Under the pieces are notes generated by a model. The model was not told the DNA's origin. It did not search any database and saw only the letters and a list, made by a program, of their open reading frames with translations. This document shows, piece by piece, positions 27,181 through 34,577 of a DNA stretch of 64,000 bases. Within the stretch, counting starts at the first letter, position 1; each line of letters opens with the position of its first letter. Source of the DNA: JABJAG01 sp965222215 (GTDB lineage Bacteria > Pseudomonadota > Alphaproteobacteria > UBA6615); contig OZ244931.1 in assembly GCA_965222215.1 (NCBI GenBank), positions 310,001 to 374,000 of the forward strand. Direction: 5' to 3'. The position numbers and the translations under genes are program-made.

Positions 27181-28356
27181 CTAGGCTTCCCGAAAGGTCA
27201 CGCCGCGCCGGCCGTAGGCGTCGATGACATCCTGGCCGAACCGCCCCCGGATCAGCTCGGTGACCTCCGGCGGCATGGAGATGTCGTTATAGTCGTCGCT
27301 GGATTCGCCGGTGATGACCACCAGCAGCCGCGCGTCGTCGTCGGAGATGTTCTCGAACTGCCGGTCCACGCCGGGCGGCACCGAGATCATATCGAACGGC
27401 TCCAGGTCGATATGCTCGCGCCCGCCGTCGCCCCAGCGGATGCGGAACCGGCCGGTCAGGCACATGAAGTTCTCCACCGTGTGATGGTGGGCGTGCAGCA
27501 GCGGCTTGTCGCCCGGCGGGCATTCCGCGACCAGCACGCTGATATGCTCCGGCCCGGCGATGGCGGCGTTGTGGGCCATCGGGCCGCCCTGGTTCTCCGG
27601 CGCCATCAGCAGGTAGAGGTTTTTCGCGGCGACAAGCTCGCGGCATTCGCGCGGCACGCCGATGGCGTCGCCCGACGTGGCCGACAGCGGCTGCATGTCG
27701 CCCAGCCGCGCGATGCGTGTCTCCATGGTGGCCGCGTCGACCTCGATGGGGGCCGGCACCTTCGGGCCCTCGACCTTGCCGTCGGCGTTGCGCCACGCCA
27801 CCCCGATCCTGTTGTAGCCGTCGATCACGGCCTGCCCGAAACGTTCGCGCATCATCGCCGTCTCGCCCGGCGGCATGGAGATATCCGCGAAGTCCTCGTC
27901 GCCCTCGCCGGTGATGATGACCAGCAGCAGCGCTTCCTCGTCGGTGATGTTCTCGAACTGCCGGTCGACGCCCGGCGGCACGGCGATCATGTCGTGGGGT
28001 TCCAGGTCGATATGCTGGTCGGCATCGCTGCCCCAGCGGATGCGGAACTTCCCGGTCAGGCACATGAAGGTCTCGACCGTGTAATGGTGGGCGTGCAGCA
28101 GCGGTTTGTCGCCCGGTGGGCAGCGCGCGATGATCACGCTCACGCCCTTGTCGCCGGCAATCGCCGGGCGCTGGGCCATCGGCCCGCCCTGGGTGTCGGG
28201 GGCCATCATCAGGTAAAGCGTCTCCGCGGCCATGATCTCGTAGGCCTCGCGCGGGATGCCGATGGCCTCGGCATAGTGCGCCGACTGCGATTCCTGGTCC
28301 TGGAAGCGCGCGATGCGCGCCTTCATGTCGTCTTGCGAGACTTCGATGGTCTGCAT
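27181..28356 (-). CDS. Bicupin protein of unknown function
   Basis: 391 residues from the ATG at 28356 (MQTIEVSQDD), consistent with the divergent cyclase gene 70 bp away. It consists of two homologous halves, each about 190 residues. Each half has a cupin motif 1 of the form G-x5-H-x-H-x4-E-x6-G (GDKPLLHAHHHTVENFMCLTG in the second). Motif 2 in both halves reads VPPGVDRQFENI, with Arg where the metal-binding His normally stands, so each site would have three protein ligands (two His and a Glu). It may be a dioxygenase-like or binding protein acting with the adjacent cyclase and amidase. The last step of that idea is inference from position only. Confidence 0.85.
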   Translation of the reverse strand: MQTIEVSQDDMKARIARFQDQESQSAHYAEAIGIPREAYEIMAAETLYLMMAPDTQGGPMAQRPAIAGDKGVSVIIARCPPGDKPLLHAHHYTVETFMCLTGKFRIRWGSDADQHIDLEPHDMIAVPPGVDRQFENITDEEALLLVIITGEGDEDFADISMPPGETAMMRERFGQAVIDGYNRIGVAWRNADGKVEGPKVPAPIEVDAATMETRIARLGDMQPLSATSGDAIGVPRECRELVAAKNLYLLMAPENQGGPMAHNAAIAGPEHISVLVAECPPGDKPLLHAHHHTVENFMCLTGRFRIRWGDGGREHIDLEPFDMISVPPGVDRQFENISDDDARLLVVITGESSDDYNDISMPPEVTELIRGRFGQDVIDAYGRRGVTFREA

Positions 28357-28426
28357 GGGAGCCCTCCCGTCTTCGGTCCCGATGATGTTACGCTGGCCGG
28401 ACACGTCTGCACAGGGGAGGACAAGA

Positions 28427-29128
28427 ATGGCCCGCCGCATCATCGATCTGAGCCTCGATATCGAGGACAACATGCCGTCCCACAAGCTCTTCCAGAGCCC
28501 GGTCTATCTCAAGGCGATGACCCACGAGAATACGAAGACGCTGGAGCTCGGCACGCCCGACGACCCGATCACCTTCCAGACCAACTTCATCTCGACGCTG
28601 GACCATGTGGGCACCCATGTGGATGCGCTGCGCCACTTCGACCCGAACGGGGCGTCCATCGACGAGATGCCCATCGACCGCTTCTTCGGCAAGGCCGTGT
28701 GCTTCGACCTGCGCCACATTCCCGACCTCGGCGACATCGACGTCGCCGACATGGAAAAGGCCGAGGAAGAATCCGGCGTGAAGGTCGACGGCCACATCGT
28801 CCTGCTGTGTTCCGGCCTGCACAAACGCCACTACCCCAACCGGGAAGTCGTGCTCAGCAACCCGGGGATCACGGTCGCGGCCACCCGGTGGATGTACGAC
28901 CGGGGCTCGCGCCTGCACGGGGTCGAGGGGCCGTCGACGGACAAGCCGTCCGACAGCCTGTTCGCCCAGCACCGCATCTGCCGCGAGCTCGGCATCAGCC
29001 ACATGGAATGGCTGGTGAACCTGGAGGAGCTGATCGGCCTCGGGGAGTTCGAGTTCTTCGGCGTGCCGCTGCGCTTCAAGGGCGGGTCCGGTTCGCCGAT
29101 CCGCGCCTTCGCCATCGTCGACGACTGA
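28427..29128 (+). CDS. Cyclase-family metal hydrolase (kynurenine formamidase-like)
   Basis: 233 residues from the ATG at 28427, after GGGGAGG. The family signature H-x-G-T-H-x-D is present as DHVGTHVDALRHF (about residues 63-75). The N-terminus RRIIDLSLDIEDNMP and later GITVAATRWMYDRG fit the cyclase/KynB fold, which binds Mn or Zn and opens cyclic amides or formamides. It lies divergent from the bicupin and 53 bp before an amidase on the same strand, so a small degradation pathway for an amide or lactone is plausible. The true substrate is unknown. Confidence 0.88.
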   Translation: MARRIIDLSLDIEDNMPSHKLFQSPVYLKAMTHENTKTLELGTPDDPITFQTNFISTLDHVGTHVDALRHFDPNGASIDEMPIDRFFGKAVCFDLRHIPDLGDIDVADMEKAEEESGVKVDGHIVLLCSGLHKRHYPNREVVLSNPGITVAATRWMYDRGSRLHGVEGPSTDKPSDSLFAQHRICRELGISHMEWLVNLEELIGLGEFEFFGVPLRFKGGSGSPIRAFAIVDD

Positions 29129-29181
29129 TCGCACGACTGATCCGGCGACTGACCGGACGAAGACGAAAAAGGAAGGCGGCC

Positions 29182-30585
29182 ATGGCCCACGAACTCGACT
29201 ATATGAGCGCGGCGGAAATGCGCCTGCGCGTCGCCCGCAAGGACGTCTCGCCGGTGGAACTGACCCAACGCGCGCTCGAACGCGCCGGGGAGACCGAGCC
29301 GAAGCTCAACGCGTTCTTCGTGCTCCAGGCCGATGCGGCGATGGACGCCGCGAAGGAAGCCGAGGCGGCGGTCATGAACGGCGATACGCTCGGCGCGCTG
29401 CACGGCATCCCGGTCTCGGTGAAGGACCTGATCGCGGTGGCCGACACGCCGTTCGCGTTCGGCTCGAAGACCATGGACGGCAATATCGCGCCGACCGACG
29501 CGCCCGCCGTGGAGCGGGTGCGCGCCGCCGGGGCCGTCGTCATCGGCAAGACGACGACCAGCGAGTTCGGCTGCAAGCCCGTCGGCGATTCACCTCTCAC
29601 CGGGATCACCCGCAACCCGTGGAACACGGACAAGACCCCGGGCGGCTCCAGCGCCGGGGCGGCGGCGTCCGTGGCCGCCGGCGTGACCCCGTTCGCGCTC
29701 GGCACGGACGGGGGCGGCTCGATCCGCATCCCCAGCGCCTTCACCGGCCTCGCCGGGATCAAGGGCAGCTTCGCCCGGGTGCCGGTCTGGCCCACCTCGG
29801 CGACGCCGACCCTGGCCCATGTCGGCCCGCTGGCCCGCAACGTGCGCGACGCGGCCATGCTGTTCACGGCGATTGCCGGCTACGACGCCCGCGACCCGTT
29901 CAGCATTGCCGGGCCGGTGCCCGACGTGATGTCGGCCTGCGACCGGTCCGTCGAGGGCATGCGCGTGGCCTGGAGCCCGACGCTGGGCTACGCCCGGCCC
30001 AACGACGACGTGCGCGCGGTCGTGGAGGCGGCAGTGAAGAAGTTCGAGGACGCCGGCGCCGTCGTCGAACAGGTCGACGACGTGTTCGAGGGGGACCCGG
30101 CCGATCTCTGGACGGCGGAGTTCTATGCCGGGGTCGGCATCAAGCTGCGCGATTTCCTGGAGAACAAGCGCGACCTGCTCGATCCCGCCGTGGCCGACAT
30201 CCTGGAACCGGCGCTCGGCCAGGAGATGCAGGATTACTATTCAAAGGTGTTCGAACGCTACGCGCTGCGCGACCGCATGGCCGCGCTCTTCACGAAATAC
30301 GACGTGCTGCTCTCGCCGGTGATCCCTGTCTCCTCGCTCGACGTGGGGCAGAACATTCCCGACACCCACGCCGACCGGAATCTGGTCTCCTGGGTCTACT
30401 ACACCTACCCGTTCAACCTGACCGGCCAGCCCGCCGGCGCGGTCTGCGCGGGCCTGTCGCCCGACGGGATGCCGGTGGGAATGCAGGCGGTCGGCCGCTA
30501 TCTCGACGAACCCTCGGTCGTGCGCGCGCTGGCTTTCGTCGAACGCATGCAGCCGCCCGGCTACAATCTGTGTGAGTTCGGGTAA
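29182..30585 (+). CDS. Amidase-signature (AS) family amidohydrolase
   Basis: 467 residues from the ATG at 29182, which has AAGGAAGG upstream; the frame extends far upstream only as antisense to the bicupin. The Ser-cisSer-Lys triad is visible: Lys in PVSVKDLIA (near 79), cis-Ser in PGGSSAGAAAS (near 155) and the nucleophile in GTDGGGSIRIP (near 179). AS-family enzymes hydrolyse C-N bonds of amides. The length suits a stand-alone amidase rather than GatA, since gatB/gatC are not nearby. It forms a likely operon with the cyclase-family gene and ends at the edge of the low-GC accessory patch. Confidence 0.92.
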   Translation: MAHELDYMSAAEMRLRVARKDVSPVELTQRALERAGETEPKLNAFFVLQADAAMDAAKEAEAAVMNGDTLGALHGIPVSVKDLIAVADTPFAFGSKTMDGNIAPTDAPAVERVRAAGAVVIGKTTTSEFGCKPVGDSPLTGITRNPWNTDKTPGGSSAGAAASVAAGVTPFALGTDGGGSIRIPSAFTGLAGIKGSFARVPVWPTSATPTLAHVGPLARNVRDAAMLFTAIAGYDARDPFSIAGPVPDVMSACDRSVEGMRVAWSPTLGYARPNDDVRAVVEAAVKKFEDAGAVVEQVDDVFEGDPADLWTAEFYAGVGIKLRDFLENKRDLLDPAVADILEPALGQEMQDYYSKVFERYALRDRMAALFTKYDVLLSPVIPVSSLDVGQNIPDTHADRNLVSWVYYTYPFNLTGQPAGAVCAGLSPDGMPVGMQAVGRYLDEPSVVRALAFVERMQPPGYNLCEFG

Positions 30586-30665
30586 TGCGTTTCGGCCTGT
30601 GTCGACATCTTGGCGACACGGTTTGAAAAAAGGGTGCCAGCCGGGATCAGCCCGAAGCGCTTGAT

Positions 30666-30693
30666 TTGTCGGCGGACCAACCGGACCTAATAC
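30666..30693 (+). promoter_or_regulatory. Candidate promoter of the 43-residue protein gene
   Basis: TTGTCG (30666-30671) and TAATAC (30688-30693) are separated by 16 bases, giving a sigma-70-like arrangement about 165 bp upstream of the small ORF. The wider gap 30586-30858 is of lower GC and holds a weak hairpin GTGTCG/CGACAC at 30599-30619. No other gene was seen there. Confidence 0.35.
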
Positions 30694-30858
30694 TTTTAAA
30701 CAACACCTTGGGGCGTTTCTGCGCTCTCGCGTGAAGAACGGTTGAACCGACTCAAGAATCACCTCAGAGTTGCATTCTTGCGGGCTTGCCAGCCCCTCTT
30801 TTGCTCGCCCGGTTGTGGCTAGGCGGACGCAACCAGCGTCGGAAAGGAGGTGGCAAGT

Positions 30859-30990
30859 ATGGCAACTCGCAAAATTGGTCGTGATGCCAAGACCGGAGAG
30901 TTTATTTCCGTGAAGGAAGCACAACGACGGCCCTCTACAACCGTTGTTGAGACCATGAAAACGTCCAAGCCGAAACCCAAGGGGAAGTAA
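30859..30990 (+). CDS. Small basic protein, 43 residues, unknown
   Basis: The ORF starts at ATG 30859 behind an unusually strong Shine-Dalgarno (AAGGAGGTG, 30844-30852, spacing 6). The product is Lys/Arg-rich with the pattern ATRKIGRDAKTGEFISVKEA, then RRPSTTVVETMKTSK and a basic tail KPKPKGK. Small proteins with the form GRDxxTGxF...RRPxTTVxETxK are, as far as I recall, scattered in proteobacteria near mobile or toxin-antitoxin-like genes, but no function is established. The codon usage and GC of this patch differ from its neighbours. The HEPN-like gene lies 216 bp downstream on the same strand. It is too short for automatic callers but well supported by its ribosome-binding site. Confidence 0.6.
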   Translation: MATRKIGRDAKTGEFISVKEAQRRPSTTVVETMKTSKPKPKGK

Positions 30991-31206
30991 GCGGAAGACG
31001 TTACACCGGGGCGGCGGCTTTAGGGCCGTCGCCCCTCCCATGTGCACTGAATCAAAGCAGCCCGACCCGGGTCAATCCCTCTCTACACGTTTTATTGTTT
31101 GGGCTTGTGTGGCTCGTCGCCAATTCGTTGAAAACACTTTCGCACTCGCGCTGATTTTGTTCATTAGAGTCGGAAGGCTGTTTTCTATTTTTTTGGAGAC
31201 CGAGCC

Positions 31207-31767
31207 GTGTCGACAATCATGCCAGCATTCGATTCGTTCTCTTGCGAGGGCTCTTTGGTGGGCCGCCTGTTGGCTGGCTATGGTGACCTGGAGTTCGACC
31301 TCTGCCTATGCGTTGCCAGCGCTTGTGACGATTTTGACCGAACATTGAAGACGATGTTTGGAGAACGAGGCGAACGACAGCGCATCATCAAGGCTCGAAA
31401 CATCGGCGAACCACACTTCAAGGCGCACCGACTTTCCAGCGCATTCAACTCTGCGGTTTCCGGTATGCACCACTGTCGACAAATCCGAAATCAGTATGCC
31501 CATTGTCACTGGCACGATGACTATACCGGTAAACTGGGTTTCGTGGTGCTTGAGGAAATCGCCAAAACCGACGGACCGGCCGACCTCACAAATCTCACCG
31601 TGCAGTACGTCGACGTTACTCTGTTAAGAGGACAGGAAGCGTATTTTCGGCATATCAGTCAGTATTGGGCTTATCTGAACGGCGAGTGCTTAGTTCGAGC
31701 GGGAAAACGCCGTGTCCATCCTTGGTCAAAGCCTGAGAAAATGCCGAAACCACTTCTCCACCTGTGA
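31207..31767 (+). CDS. HEPN-like protein of unknown function (possible toxin)
   Basis: 186 residues from a GTG with TTGGAGA upstream; an in-frame ATG at 31219 is an alternative. The mainly helical sequence contains HHCRQIRNQYAHCHWHDD (about 100-117). Within it R-N-Q-Y-A-H matches the HEPN RNase motif R-x4-6-H with a polar residue after the Arg. HEPN proteins are common in toxin-antitoxin, anti-phage and RNA-processing systems. The gene is richer in A/T and has codon use unlike surrounding genes, indicating horizontal origin. A 43-residue basic protein gene precedes it. Assignment rests on one motif, so both fold and toxicity remain unproven. Confidence 0.6.
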   Translation: MSTIMPAFDSFSCEGSLVGRLLAGYGDLEFDLCLCVASACDDFDRTLKTMFGERGERQRIIKARNIGEPHFKAHRLSSAFNSAVSGMHHCRQIRNQYAHCHWHDDYTGKLGFVVLEEIAKTDGPADLTNLTVQYVDVTLLRGQEAYFRHISQYWAYLNGECLVRAGKRRVHPWSKPEKMPKPLLHL

Positions 31768-31890
31768 TCTTGTCGGAGTTCCGCTTCCCCAAGGTCAAAT
31801 AAGTCGGCCAAATCGAAATTTCACTCAGATTCTGCGGCGGCCGTGACCGACAATCAATTTCTACGTTCGACAACGACACTGGTGCCACGC

Positions 31891-32304
31891 TCAACAGTCT
31901 GGCCCCGCCTCCGGGCTGTGTTCCGCGACTTCGCGCAGCAGCCGTTGAATAGGGTTCTCCGCTTCGACCTTGGGCTTCTCGTTGTACTTCTCGGACCGCA
32001 GGGTTTTCAGCAGGAAGATCAGGAGCGGGTCGGAGTAGCGCCGCACCGTGTCGATGCGCTTGCCGTGATAGTAGACGGCCTCCTCGATGCCCTCGAGCAC
32101 CCGGCGCATGGCCTCGCCCTCCAGCAGGTCGAGCCCGGCCTCGACCGCGTCGTCCCACAGTTCGGCGAACTCCGGGTCGTCCTTGCGCAGGACATGCAGC
32201 CGGTGGCGGCTGACCCCCGACGCGTCCACCGCGACGGGGAGGTTGCCGGTCCGGGCCAGCGTTTCGAGGAACCGCAGCCGGGCGGCCTTGGGGATAGGGG
32301 TCAT
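31891..32304 (-). CDS. Phage terminase-small-subunit-like HTH protein
   Basis: 137 residues. The N-terminal helix-turn-helix (RFLETLARTGNLPVAVDASG, then VSRHRLHVLRKDDPEF) is followed by ELWDDAVEAGLDLLEGEAMRRVLEGIEE and the strand-helix RRYSDPLLIFLLKTLRSEKY. This order matches terminase small subunits and related DNA-binding proteins in prophages. There is no large terminase, portal or other phage gene here, so it is a prophage remnant or a protein co-opted as a regulator. It is convergent with the HEPN-like gene across a 123-bp gap and is preceded by a strong perfect hairpin at 32337-32366. Confidence 0.75.
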   Translation of the reverse strand: MTPIPKAARLRFLETLARTGNLPVAVDASGVSRHRLHVLRKDDPEFAELWDDAVEAGLDLLEGEAMRRVLEGIEEAVYYHGKRIDTVRRYSDPLLIFLLKTLRSEKYNEKPKVEAENPIQRLLREVAEHSPEAGPDC

Positions 32305-32336
32305 GGGGGTCTCCTTGCACGGGTTTGCAAACGAAA

Positions 32337-32366
32337 GCGCCCGCGGAAGATGTCTCCCGCGGGCGC
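32337..32366 (-). terminator. Perfect 10-bp hairpin, possible intrinsic terminator
   Basis: GCGCCCGCGG (32337-32346) and CCGCGGGCGC (32357-32366) are exact complements with a 10-base loop. On the minus strand the hairpin is followed by a T-rich tail (TTTCGTTTG), so it could end transcripts that read leftward through the 189-bp repeats. It lies 33 bp upstream of the HTH gene start, so attenuation is also possible. Confidence 0.6.
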
Positions 32367-32430
32367 AAAGTCTCGATTTTGGATTTCGTGCACGCTAGCC
32401 GCGTTGGCGGTTTCCGGCAAATGCGAAGCG

Positions 32431-32796
32431 CAGGCGGGTCTCTTCTCCCTCTCCTCCGCATCGGGGGAGGAGAGGGCCGGGGTGAGGTGGGGTTCGCGAT
32501 GTCCTCTCAGGGACCTGTGTCTGTCCGCACGCGCCCACCTCACCCGGCTCGCGAGCGCTCGCCACCCTCTCCTCCCCGGGGGAGGAGAGGGTTGGAGCTA
32601 CTCCGGCAAACCTGAGGCGCAGGCGGGTCTCTTCTCCCTCTCCTCCCCATCGGGGGAGGAGAGGGCCGGGGTGAGGTGGGGTTCGCGATGTCCTCTCAGG
32701 GACCTGTGTCTGTCCGCACGCGCCCACCTCACCCGGCTCGCGAGCGCTCGCCACCCTCTCCTCCCCGGGGGAGGAGAGGGTTGGAGCTACTCCGGC
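32431..32796. repeat. 189-bp tandem duplication of a dispersed GC-rich hairpin element
   Basis: The copies at 32431-32607 and 32620-32796 are identical apart from one base (CTCCGCATC against CTCCCCATC), at a 189-bp period. Each contains inverted blocks CTCTCCTCCxCATCGGGGGAGGAGAG and CTCTCCTCCCCGGGGGAGGAGAG. These elements are common as dispersed intergenic repeats in proteobacteria. The right-hand copy runs into the last codons and stop of the GFA-family gene, so the repeat and the gene end overlap. Apart from these copies and the hairpin at 32337, nothing else was seen in the gap 32305-32786. Confidence 0.85.
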
Positions 32797-33194
32797 ATCC
32801 GGGCGAAGGCGGGCAGGTCGGGGTCGAGCGGCGTCGACTCGATCGCGCTGTCGGTGAACACGTTGAAAGCGGGCTTCACCTCGGCCGTCTGGTCGAGCAC
32901 GCCGGCGCGGATGCTCAGCATCCCCGGGCGGCCGGAGTTCCGGCCGAACAGCTGCGCGCCGCAGTCCGGGCAGAACAGCTTCTCGATATCCGCGCCGCTG
33001 TCGGCCTTGTGGGCGTAGACCTTCGGCGTGCCGGTCACGGCGATCGAATCCTCGGCAACGGTGATCAGGGTCGCGTAGGCCGCGCCGGTGGCGGTCCGGC
33101 AGTCGACGCAATGGCAGTTTCCCGCCCGCGCGATCTCCGCATCACCGCTGAAGGCGATATTCCCGCACAGGCATTTTCCGGACAGTTTCGGCAT
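32787..33194 (-). CDS. GFA-family zinc protein (Mss4-like fold)
   Basis: 135 residues. Zinc-binding pairs are seen as GKCLCGNI, NCHCVDC and LFCPDCGAQL, the standard pattern of the glutathione-dependent formaldehyde-activating enzyme family (CENP-V/GFA). These small proteins bind zinc and in some cases glutathione adducts; most members have no proven reaction. The last four codons and the stop (MPE*) lie inside the right-hand copy of the 189-bp repeat. A family B and a family A repeat occupy the 397-bp gap upstream. Three GST genes elsewhere in the window give a loose glutathione context. Confidence 0.88.
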   Translation of the reverse strand: MPKLSGKCLCGNIAFSGDAEIARAGNCHCVDCRTATGAAYATLITVAEDSIAVTGTPKVYAHKADSGADIEKLFCPDCGAQLFGRNSGRPGMLSIRAGVLDQTAEVKPAFNVFTDSAIESTPLDPDLPAFARMPE

Positions 33195-33280
33195 GACGTG
33201 GCTCCCGGCCGTTCGCTGTTGTGGTGTCGGGCCAACGTATGAGAGCGCGCGCAGGACGTCCAGACGAGAGCTGATACAAC

Positions 33281-33366
33281 CGTCATTGCGAGCCGAAGGC
33301 GAAGCAATCCAGGGCGGGCCGCTCCGGGCCCTGGATTGCCGCGTCGCTCCGCTCCTCGCAATGACG
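33281..33366. repeat. Intergenic hairpin repeat, family B, copy 2
   Basis: CGTCATTGCGAGCCGAAGGC opens the element and GCTCCTCGCAATGACG closes it, with AAGCAATCCAGG and CCTGGATTGC as the inner inverted pair. It is in the gap between the GFA and CmcJ-like genes. Confidence 0.85.
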
Positions 33367-33444
33367 TGGAGCGTCGTCCGGACGCACTCCGATCCTTGCC
33401 GTCACCCCGGCGAAGGAACACACCGGCGCCAGCCACCCACCGCT

Positions 33445-33569
33445 CGTCACCCCGGCGCCCGCCCTCGCGCTTTGCGCGTTGGCGGAAACAGAATCAGGGG
33501 TCCATTAACTCAGGCGGTCGCCCGGTCGCGCATCGGCGTTAATGGATTCCTGCTTTCGCAGGAATGACA
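33445..33569. repeat. Intergenic hairpin repeat, family A, copy 4 (long variant)
   Basis: It has the same extra block (gcgcgttggcggaaacaga) as the copy at 7270-7396, and ends in the perfect-looking hairpin TTCCTGCTTTCGCAGGAA. A truncated CGTCACCCCGGCG half-element lies just before it at about 33400. These fill the remainder of the gap 33195-33591. Confidence 0.82.
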
Positions 33570-33591
33570 AAGGAGGGGCGCGCCGCCCGCC

Positions 33592-34431
33592 TCAGTCGTA
33601 GAACGCGATCGTCCGTGTCTCGATGCTTTGCCGCGGGGCGGCGTCGGGCGGGCTCGTCGGGTCGTCGAAGGCCGAGTGCGCGGTCCAGCGCGCGCGGCCG
33701 TCGCGCTCGGTGTCGTAGCACTTCAGCAGGATCACCTCGTCCGGCGTCATGTTCGGGAAGTAGAGCCAGCGATGGTTCGCGTTGTAGCGGGTGCGGTGAA
33801 TCTCGCCGACCCGGTCGGAATACACCAGGTCCATCAGCACCATGTCGTCGTCTTCCAGCGATTGCCACTCGCAGATGCCCAGCGGCGCCTCCTCGACCGT
33901 GCCCTCGATGGAACGCCACACGTTGATGTAGACGTAGCGCTTCTTCAGCATCTCCTCGGCCTCGTCGGGCGGCAGCAGGTCGCGCACGCGCTGGGGGCCG
34001 GACTTGTCGGTGTAGTCGTTGTGGACGATGCGCACCGGCTCGCGGAGTTTTTCCGCACGGCGTTTATCCTCGTCGGCGACGCGCAGCGTATGGTCGAACA
34101 CCACGACCCGCGACGCGCCGGTCGCGGCCTTCACCAGCCGCTCGACCTCGGGGTTGTAGACGTTCTCGATCTGGGCCGGGTCCTGGAAGTCGGAGACGGC
34201 CGTGGTGTCGCGCAGGAAGGCGAGGCCGTTGCGGTCCAGGGTCAGTTCGCCGGCAATCGCGCGGGCGTCGTACACGGGCACGGTGCGCGGGTCGGGCGTC
34301 TCGTCTCGCCGGTTGGTTTCGCCCATCTCGGCGATATAGGTGACCGGCCGCTTCTCGCTGTCGTCGACATAGTTCATCGTCGCCTCGACGAACGGCAGGT
34401 TCTCGGTTTCGTGCGCGGTGTGGGCCATCAT
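33592..34431 (-). CDS. CmcJ/NvfI-family oxidoreductase-like protein
   Basis: 279 residues from the ATG-ATG pair at 34431/34428, chosen because AGGGAGG lies just upstream; an earlier in-frame start at 34548 runs into the divergent gene's leader. The features VVVFDHTLR, VHNDYTDKSGPQRVRDLL, YVYINVWRSI and NHRWLYFPNMTPDEVILLKCYD are the recurring blocks of the CmcJ/NvfI/AsaB family. That family is related to 2OG-type oxygenase-like proteins in fungal and bacterial secondary metabolism. The His/Asp residues in HNDYTD would be metal-ligand candidates. It is divergent from an FAD monooxygenase gene, suggesting a shared small-molecule pathway. Confidence 0.85.
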   Translation of the reverse strand: MMAHTAHETENLPFVEATMNYVDDSEKRPVTYIAEMGETNRRDETPDPRTVPVYDARAIAGELTLDRNGLAFLRDTTAVSDFQDPAQIENVYNPEVERLVKAATGASRVVVFDHTLRVADEDKRRAEKLREPVRIVHNDYTDKSGPQRVRDLLPPDEAEEMLKKRYVYINVWRSIEGTVEEAPLGICEWQSLEDDDMVLMDLVYSDRVGEIHRTRYNANHRWLYFPNMTPDEVILLKCYDTERDGRARWTAHSAFDDPTSPPDAAPRQSIETRTIAFYD

Positions 34432-34577
34432 GCCCTCCCTCATGTTCATGCACGTCTGAAAATAGGACTTCGCGTCCCGGTGTCGAGTGCGAATATATTG
34501 AGCATGAATATCGCCCATCTGCGGCATGCGAGGCCGGGCGGTGGCCAAGCCGACGCCAAACCGCTAGACGGAATGAG

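Noticed and set aside
31655..32461. 268-residue minus-strand frame over the HTH gene region
   Set aside because: It overlaps the terminase-like HTH gene in another frame on the same strand and the HEPN-like gene end; composition is that of a shadow frame.
32395..33111. Repetitive 238-residue frame over the 189-bp duplication
   Set aside because: It translates dispersed repeat DNA (TLSSPGEERVA-type peptides) and overlaps the GFA gene antiparallel frame. It is the usual spurious product of this repeat.
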